Shown: positions 6,418-10,899 of the stretch, one piece after another
Numbering within the stretch: position 1 is the stretch's first letter
Layout: the number at the start of each line of letters is the position of its first letter
Source of the DNA: JBAYST01 sp041676005
GTDB taxonomy: Bacteria > Bacillota_I > Bacilli_A > RFN20 > CAG-826
Length of the DNA: 10,899 bases
Reading direction: 5' to 3'
Assembly (NCBI GenBank): GCA_041676005.1
Contig: JBAYST010000031.1
Coordinates: forward strand, 1 to 10,899
Made by a program: the position numbers and the translations under genes
The notes under the pieces: model-generated
What the model saw: the letters and a program-made list of their open reading frames with translations, nothing else
What the model was told of the DNA's origin: nothing
The model's database searches: none

Positions 6418-7556
6418 TGGATGTCGATATTACTGTGACTGTTTCTAAACTCAACGACTACATCAAGAAATTGATTGAAAACGATGAGGCGCTCCGTTAT
6501 GTCTATGTTCACGGAGAAATTTCAAATTGGAAAATCGCCTCTAATGGCCATGCTTATTTTTCGTTAAAAGATGATAACAGTATGATCGGCGCGGTTCTTT
6601 TTGCCGACTATTTAAAAAAACTCAGTTTCACCCCAAAAGACGGCGATGAAGTAAAAGCTCTTTGCAGCGTCACCTTATATGCTCCAAGAGGAACATATAG
6701 TCTAAGAGTCTACGAGATGAGTCTTAAAGGAGAAGGGCAAATCCTCCTCGAACTTGAAAAACTGAAAAAGCAGCTGCAACAAGAAGGTTTGTTCGACATT
6801 TCAAAAAAACGGCGGATAAATATTTATCCGACCGCTATCGGAGTGATCACCGCTTTACATTCAGCAGCCCAAAAAGATATCGTCACTAATTTAAAGCGAA
6901 GATATCCGATAGCTGACATTTATGTTTTCCCAAGTGCGGTTCAAGGAGATAACGCGGCTAAAGAACTTTATGAAGCATTCATGCTTTCACAACAATACCC
7001 TCTTGATACATTGATCATCGGACGAGGGGGAGGAACAAGTGAAGACCTTTCGGCTTTTAATGATGAAAAATTGGTCAGAGCCGTTGCTAATAGCAAAATG
7101 CCGATTATATCGGCAGTTGGACACGAAATCGATACAACTCTTCTCGATTTAGTCGCGGATAAAAGAGCGAGCACGCCTACAGGAGCGGCTGAACTAGCAA
7201 CCGTCGATCAAAGAGAAATCGAGCAAAGATTGAGCGATGTCATTGAAAGTCTGAAGACAAACCTTCAAAATAACGTTGGAGATCTCATCGAAACAGTTTC
7301 TTCTTATAAAGAAAGCCTAATTGAAGAAATTGATGATATGATTAGCAATAAACAAAACATCATTCTCTTAAAAAAAGAAAGATTCAATTCGTTGTCGCCC
7401 TTAGGAATATTATCGCGCGGTTATTCGATCACCATGAATCAAGATAACAAAGTTATCAGTTCAATTGATAAAATTACCGAAGGAGAAGAAATCATCACTT
7501 TGTTGAGCGATGGGCAAATCACTTCGCAAGTCAAACACAAGAAGGAGCGGAAATAA
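6414..7556 (+). CDS. xseA: Exonuclease VII large subunit
   Basis: XseA is the catalytic subunit of exonuclease VII, which with several XseB copies degrades single-stranded DNA from either end in repair. An N-terminal OB-fold (about residues 4-100; YVHGEISNWKIASNGHAYFSLKDD) precedes the catalytic domain. The residues needed in E. coli XseA have clear counterparts: Asp155 (QKDIV), Arg204 (GRGGGTSEDL from 203), His237 and Asp240 (SAVGHEIDTT). The conserved DKRASTPTGAAEL segment follows. The C-terminal coiled-coil that binds XseB (about 265-340) appears short, making the protein 380 residues, somewhat shorter than the E. coli enzyme. The start is ATG 6414, overlapping the nusB stop; a second in-frame ATG follows directly at 6417. 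GGAG near 6399-6402 serves as the ribosome-binding site. xseB begins immediately after the TAA. Confidence 0.97.
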   Translation: MMDVDITVTVSKLNDYIKKLIENDEALRYVYVHGEISNWKIASNGHAYFSLKDDNSMIGAVLFADYLKKLSFTPKDGDEVKALCSVTLYAPRGTYSLRVYEMSLKGEGQILLELEKLKKQLQQEGLFDISKKRRINIYPTAIGVITALHSAAQKDIVTNLKRRYPIADIYVFPSAVQGDNAAKELYEAFMLSQQYPLDTLIIGRGGGTSEDLSAFNDEKLVRAVANSKMPIISAVGHEIDTTLLDLVADKRASTPTGAAELATVDQREIEQRLSDVIESLKTNLQNNVGDLIETVSSYKESLIEEIDDMISNKQNIILLKKERFNSLSPLGILSRGYSITMNQDNKVISSIDKITEGEEIITLLSDGQITSQVKHKKERK

Positions 7557-7754
7557 ATGGAAAACAAAGAAAAGAAAAATAGTTTCGAAGAAAGACTAAC
7601 TAAGCTCGATCAGATTGCCACGAAGATCGAAGGGAAAGCTCTTCCTCTTGATGAAGCGATAAAACTATATGAAGAGGGATTAGCAATCGTCACCTCTTTA
7701 GAAAAGGAATTAGAACTTGCAAAAGAGAAAGTCGAAAAGGTAATTACAAAGTAA
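7557..7754 (+). CDS. xseB: Exonuclease VII small subunit
   Basis: This 65-residue, highly charged, all-helical protein fits the XseB family, which has two helices forming a coiled-coil hairpin around the XseA stalk. The family pattern is plain: SFEERLTKLDQIATKIEGKALPLDEAIKLYEEG (9-41) followed by the amphipathic second helix to the C-terminus. ATG 7557 directly abuts the xseA TAA and has AAGGAG at 7542-7547, so the two subunits are co-translated, as is usual. It appears to be the last gene of the asp23-nusB-xseAB run; no terminator is visible in the 40 bp before dxs, so read-through into dxs is possible. Confidence 0.95.
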   Translation: MENKEKKNSFEERLTKLDQIATKIEGKALPLDEAIKLYEEGLAIVTSLEKELELAKEKVEKVITK

Positions 7755-7762
7755 AATAAAAT

Positions 7763-7792
7763 ATTTAGTAATTATTTAGTATAAAATTAGTA
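7763..7792 (-). repeat. Inverted-orientation copy of the tkt-upstream repeat, before dxs
   Basis: Bases 7763-7781 are the exact reverse complement (19 of 19) of 2813-2831 and of 2824-2842 upstream of tkt. The hexamer TTAGTA (complement of TACTAA) occurs at 7765, 7776 and 7787, that is three times with the same 11-bp phase as at tkt; the second and third units diverge outside the hexamer. It occupies most of the 40-bp xseB-dxs gap, and the last copy ends two bases before the dxs start codon. Confidence 0.85.
7780..7785 (+). promoter_or_regulatory. Possible -10 element of dxs (TATAAA)
   Basis: TATAAA (7780-7785) is placed so that transcription would start around 7792-7795, at the dxs ATG. It overlaps the second repeat unit. 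No good -35 is present at the right distance, so if this is a promoter it may need an activator or be weak. There is no Shine-Dalgarno sequence in the gap, which fits a leaderless message. Confidence 0.35.
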
Positions 7793-7794
7793 GT

Positions 7795-9651
7795 ATGAAA
7801 AGAAAAGAATTACAACGAATTAACCTCGCCGAGATTAAAAATCCGGATTTTCTGAAGACTTTAAACGACCAAGAATTGGAACTTCTTGGTAAAGATATCC
7901 GTGAATACATCTTAGATGTCACTTCGAAAAATGGTGGCCATCTTTCAAGCAATCTCGGTTCAAGTGATCTCACAATCGCGATGTGTAAAGCTTTTAACTT
8001 CCCAGAGGATAAACTTCTTTTCGATGTCGGACATCAAGCTTATACCTATAAGGTATTGACAGGTCGAAGGTTAGAGAATTTAAGACAAAAAGATGGTCCT
8101 AGTGGTTATCAAAGAAGATCTGAATCTCCTTATGATCAATTTGAAGCAGGACATAGTTCGACTTCTCTGAGTGCGGCTAACGGGATGGCGCTTGCTCGCG
8201 ATTTAAAAGGCGAAAAATATGAAGTCGTCGCTTTTATCGGCGATGCTTCGATTGTCAATGGTCTCGCTTTTGAAGGTTTGAACAATATTGCCGCCGCTGA
8301 TCATAAAGTGATTATCGTTTTAAACGATAACGATATGTCAATTTCTAAACCGGTTGGAGGAATGGGAAACTTTTTTAGAGCTATCTCTACATCATCGCTT
8401 TATTTATCCACGAAACGAAACTATAAGAAAATGATGATGAAGACAAGAATCGGTGGCAAACTTTACAATCAAGCACTTCGTTTTAAAAATAAAGTGAAAC
8501 ATTTTTTGATTCCAACGACGCTTTTCGATAATTTAGGTTATACCTATATCGGGCCGATCAGCGGTCATAATTTCTCACAGATGGCGCAAGCCTTTAAACG
8601 TGCGAAAAAATCAAATCGTTCTGTTGTCATTCATGTCAGAACAAAAAAAGGCTTTGGCTACGATTCAGCAGAGCTTGACAAAGTCGGGAAGTGGCACGGA
8701 GTTTCTCCTTTTGATATTGATTCTGGTGAAGAATTAAAATGCGCAAAAACGATTTCTTGGTCTGAATTTTATGCAAAACAAATCGAAGAATCGATGGAAA
8801 ATAATCCGCAACTGGTCGTTGTCACACCAGCGACTATTCGTGGGTCTTCTTTAGAAGAGGTATGGAAACATTATCCTCAGCGGACAATCGATGTCGGCAT
8901 CGCCGAAGAACATGCTCTGACGATGGCTAGTGGCCTAGCGCTTAATGAAATGCATCCAATTGTTTCGATTTATTCGACTTTCTTGCAAAGGGCGTATGAT
9001 CAAATCTCCCATGATTTAGCGAGAATGAACCTCGACGCAACACTTCTCATCGATCGGGCCGGCTTTGTTGGAAGTGACGGAAAGACTCACCAAGGAATTT
9101 ATGATGAATCATTCCTTTTAGGAATTCCGAATGTCACTTTGACAATGGCCTCAACACCTGAAATCGGTAAAGCGCTTTATGCTAAATCGATTGAAAAAGG
9201 ACATGGAGTATTTGGAATCAGATATCCGCGTGAATGCGTAATCGAAAGCGAAGAAAAAGAAAACATCAAGGACTTACCTATAGGTAAATGGCTAAAACTC
9301 AAAGAAGGCGGAGAAATTGCTCTAGTCGGTGTCGGGCCAAAAGTCCGCGAACTTTTAGATTTACTCAAAGAAAGAAAAATCCAAGCGACGCTTTATGATG
9401 CCGTTTATCTATCTCCTTTAGATGAAGGAGTCATCGCTGAACTTCTAAAGTTTAAAAAAGTCATCATTTATGATGCTTATTCGACGATTCATGGATTTAC
9501 GAGTTTATTGGCGATGCGTTTAGGTCAATTAGGATATAAAGGCGAATTGATCATCAAAGCGATTCCAGTTGAATTCATCGCGCATGCCTCAATTGATGAG
9601 CAAGAAAAGGAATACGGTTTAAGCGCTTTGCAAATCGCTGAACTGTTCTAA
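7795..9651 (+). CDS. dxs: 1-deoxy-D-xylulose-5-phosphate synthase
   Basis: DXS condenses pyruvate with glyceraldehyde-3-phosphate using thiamine diphosphate and Mg, the first step of the MEP isoprenoid pathway (also feeding thiamine and pyridoxal synthesis in many bacteria). At 618 residues it is full length. Key residues match E. coli DXS almost number for number: His49 (GGHLSSNLG), His80 (DVGHQAYTYK), GHSSTSLSAA, Asp150 and Asn179 for metal binding, KWHGVSPFD, catalytic Glu371 (DVGIAEEHA) and RAGFVGSDGKTHQG. The usual GDG of the cofactor motif is GDA (149-151), with the metal-binding Asp kept. The start is ATG 7795: an in-frame TAG at 7777 blocks longer versions, and the N-terminus aligns with other DXS with about eight extra residues. 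There is no ribosome-binding site. ispA, normally between xseB and dxs in Bacillota, is missing. Confidence 0.97.
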   Translation: MKRKELQRINLAEIKNPDFLKTLNDQELELLGKDIREYILDVTSKNGGHLSSNLGSSDLTIAMCKAFNFPEDKLLFDVGHQAYTYKVLTGRRLENLRQKDGPSGYQRRSESPYDQFEAGHSSTSLSAANGMALARDLKGEKYEVVAFIGDASIVNGLAFEGLNNIAAADHKVIIVLNDNDMSISKPVGGMGNFFRAISTSSLYLSTKRNYKKMMMKTRIGGKLYNQALRFKNKVKHFLIPTTLFDNLGYTYIGPISGHNFSQMAQAFKRAKKSNRSVVIHVRTKKGFGYDSAELDKVGKWHGVSPFDIDSGEELKCAKTISWSEFYAKQIEESMENNPQLVVVTPATIRGSSLEEVWKHYPQRTIDVGIAEEHALTMASGLALNEMHPIVSIYSTFLQRAYDQISHDLARMNLDATLLIDRAGFVGSDGKTHQGIYDESFLLGIPNVTLTMASTPEIGKALYAKSIEKGHGVFGIRYPRECVIESEEKENIKDLPIGKWLKLKEGGEIALVGVGPKVRELLDLLKERKIQATLYDAVYLSPLDEGVIAELLKFKKVIIYDAYSTIHGFTSLLAMRLGQLGYKGELIIKAIPVEFIAHASIDEQEKEYGLSALQIAELF

Positions 9652-9678
9652 ATAATTTTTCTAAAAACAGAAAATAGT

Positions 9679-9705
9679 AGATTATGGTTAACATAATCTT
9701 TTTTT
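9679..9705 (+). terminator. Rho-independent terminator after dxs
   Basis: AGATTATG (9679-9686) and CATAATCT (9692-9699) form an 8-bp stem with the 5-base loop GTTAA, followed by a run of seven T (9699-9705). It starts 28 bp after the dxs stop. The stem is AT-rich and therefore weaker than the tkt terminator. The dinB -35 lies in its loop and right arm. Confidence 0.8.
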
Positions 9706-9716
9706 CATTATACAAT
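9688..9716 (+). promoter_or_regulatory. Predicted promoter of dinB
   Basis: TTAACA (9688-9693; 5 of 6 to consensus) and TACAAT (9711-9716; 5 of 6) are separated by the ideal 17 bp. The expected start of transcription is 9723-9725, at the dinB ATG, so the mRNA would be leaderless; no Shine-Dalgarno sequence is present. The -35 overlaps the dxs terminator hairpin. No LexA-type operator was recognised. Confidence 0.65.
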
Positions 9717-9724
9717 AATGATAG

Positions 9725-10899
9725 ATGAGTAAAATTATTGTTCACATCGATTTAAACGCTTTCTTCGTTCGTTGTGAAGAAATTAAAGATCCGACTTTAG
9801 AAGGTAAACCTGTCGCCGTCGGAAGAATTGGCCGTTCGGGAATTGTTTCAACGTGCTCGTATGAAGCGCGCAAGTTCGGAGTTCATTCTGGGATGCCGAT
9901 GTTCAAAGCCCTTGCTTTATGTAAAGACCTAATCGTCAAGCAAGTCGATTTTAACTTTTATAGCGTCCTCTCACGTGAATTTATGATGTTTGTGAGAACT
10001 TATACCAAAAAGATGGAAATCGCCTCTGTTGATGAGTGTTACGCCGATTTTAGCGAGGTTCTCAGTGGAGTGAAGGACCCAATTGGTTACTTTAGGAAGT
10101 TTCAGGCAGAATTATTTAAAAAAACTAAACTTTTTTGCTCGATTGGAATTGCTCCGAGTAAATTTTTAGCTAAGATGGGCTCGGACTTAAAAAAACCAAA
10201 TGGAATCACGATTATTCGCAATCGTGACATTCCACAAAAACTCTACGGTCTAGCAATTGACAAGATGTATGGGGTCGGAGCGAAAACCGGACCGCGTTTA
10301 AAAAGTGTCGGAGTGAAGACAATCGGAGATTTGGCTAGAGAGTTAAATGATGAAAATCCAAAAGTGATCGATATTTTAGGAAAATTTCACGTCGTTTTAA
10401 AAAGTTGGTTAAATGGTCAAGGCTCTGATGTGGTCGAAGAAGAACAAGACGATCCTAAATCGATTGGCAATAGCACAACCTTTCCCCATGACACGAATAA
10501 TTTCGAAGAAATCAAACATTTTTTTGAGATCTTAGCAAAAGAAGTGAGTCAAAGAGCAAAAAAAGAAGGGAAACTCGGGACGACGATTCAAATCGTGATG
10601 CGAGATGCTTATTTTAAAAATCATAATAAATCGACAACCTTTTCTCCTCCGACGAATGATTTTCAGACAATTTTTGAAAGATCTCTCAAATTATTTGATA
10701 AGAATTACGATGGAAAACCACTTCGTCTAGTCGGAATCACTTTGCAAAACTTGATGAATCAAGACGAAGTGACGATCCAGATGACTTTTGATGATTTTCA
10801 AAAGCATGAGCAAGAATCAGTGACCAAACTTCTGATCAATGAATTGAATCGGAAGATGGATAAACCGCTTTTAAAAAGAGCCTCAGACATCGAAAAGAA
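9725..10899 (+). CDS. dinB: DNA polymerase IV (Y-family translesion polymerase), 3' end outside window
   Basis: DinB copies past damaged template bases with low fidelity. The frame is open from ATG 9725 to the window end, giving 391 complete codons and no stop. In order: palm motif HIDLNAFF with catalytic Asp9 and the Phe steric gate (13-14), fingers CSYEARKFGVHSGMP (44-58), the second catalytic pair Asp103-Glu104 in SVDECYADF, CSIGIAPSKFLAKMGSDLKKPNG, then the thumb helix-hairpin-helix (MYGVGAKTGPRLKSVGVKTIGDLA) and the C-terminal little-finger domain from about residue 240. The Asn after DL is common in Bacillota enzymes. The sequence already slightly exceeds a typical 350-residue Pol IV, so the C-terminus, including any sliding-clamp-binding motif, is probably close to or beyond the window edge. 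It has its own promoter and is separated from dxs by a terminator. It is not in an obvious SOS cassette. Confidence 0.96.
   Translation, partial: MSKIIVHIDLNAFFVRCEEIKDPTLEGKPVAVGRIGRSGIVSTCSYEARKFGVHSGMPMFKALALCKDLIVKQVDFNFYSVLSREFMMFVRTYTKKMEIASVDECYADFSEVLSGVKDPIGYFRKFQAELFKKTKLFCSIGIAPSKFLAKMGSDLKKPNGITIIRNRDIPQKLYGLAIDKMYGVGAKTGPRLKSVGVKTIGDLARELNDENPKVIDILGKFHVVLKSWLNGQGSDVVEEEQDDPKSIGNSTTFPHDTNNFEEIKHFFEILAKEVSQRAKKEGKLGTTIQIVMRDAYFKNHNKSTTFSPPTNDFQTIFERSLKLFDKNYDGKPLRLVGITLQNLMNQDEVTIQMTFDDFQKHEQESVTKLLINELNRKMDKPLLKRASDIEK

Noticed and set aside
7741..7794. Thiamine (TPP) riboswitch upstream of dxs or tkt, suggested by both enzymes using thiamine diphosphate
   Set aside because: The gaps are only 40 and 53 bp, too short for a TPP riboswitch, and no CTGAGA-type conserved core is present.
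9718..9732. Mini-ORF ATG-ATA-GAT-GAG-TAA overlapping the dinB start, as a possible leader peptide
   Set aside because: The predicted transcript begins at about 9723-9725, after its ATG, and it has no ribosome-binding site.

Overview
The window reads as a stretch of a low-GC, Gram-positive-type bacterial chromosome (Bacillota or a close relative) that uses the standard genetic code: TGA is a stop for the membrane-protein gene and for nusB, and Trp is TGG. All ten genes lie on the + strand and are housekeeping types. I see no mobile elements, phage genes, CRISPR array, rRNA or tRNA. The lineage cannot be fixed from the window, but the order asp23/yqhY - nusB - xseA - xseB - dxs and the hisS-aspS pair match the Bacillus subtilis arrangement. 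folD and ispA are missing from their usual places.

Layout. (1) Bases 1-2806 hold the 3' part of hisS and a complete aspS, closely spaced (5 bp) and probably one transcription unit; the aspS ribosome-binding site lies inside the end of hisS. (2) Bases 2807-4881 hold tkt (transketolase), preceded by three perfect 11-bp tandem repeats that contain a likely promoter, and followed by a strong intrinsic terminator. (3) Bases 4882-7754 hold a promoter and the operon asp23-like / unknown membrane protein / nusB / xseA / xseB, with start-stop overlaps or abutting genes from the membrane protein onward. (4) Bases 7755-9705 hold dxs, with a version of the tkt-upstream repeat in inverted orientation, no Shine-Dalgarno sequence, and an AT-rich terminator. 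(5) Bases 9706-10899 hold the first 391 codons of a Y-family DNA polymerase IV gene (dinB), which runs off the window; its promoter predicts a leaderless mRNA.

How the genes work together. hisS and aspS charge tRNAs. Transketolase makes or uses glyceraldehyde-3-phosphate, and DXS condenses glyceraldehyde-3-phosphate with pyruvate to start the MEP isoprenoid pathway; both enzymes need thiamine diphosphate. NusB acts in rRNA antitermination, XseA/XseB form exonuclease VII, and DinB does translesion synthesis.

The least ordinary observations are: the same 19-bp sequence and the same 11-bp-phased hexamer triplet upstream of both tkt and dxs, suggesting a shared regulator; a duplicated Cys/His-rich, acidic tail on the histidyl-tRNA synthetase; an unrecognised polytopic membrane protein between the Asp23-family gene and nusB; and probable leaderless starts for dxs and dinB. 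I did not find a clearly new multi-gene system.
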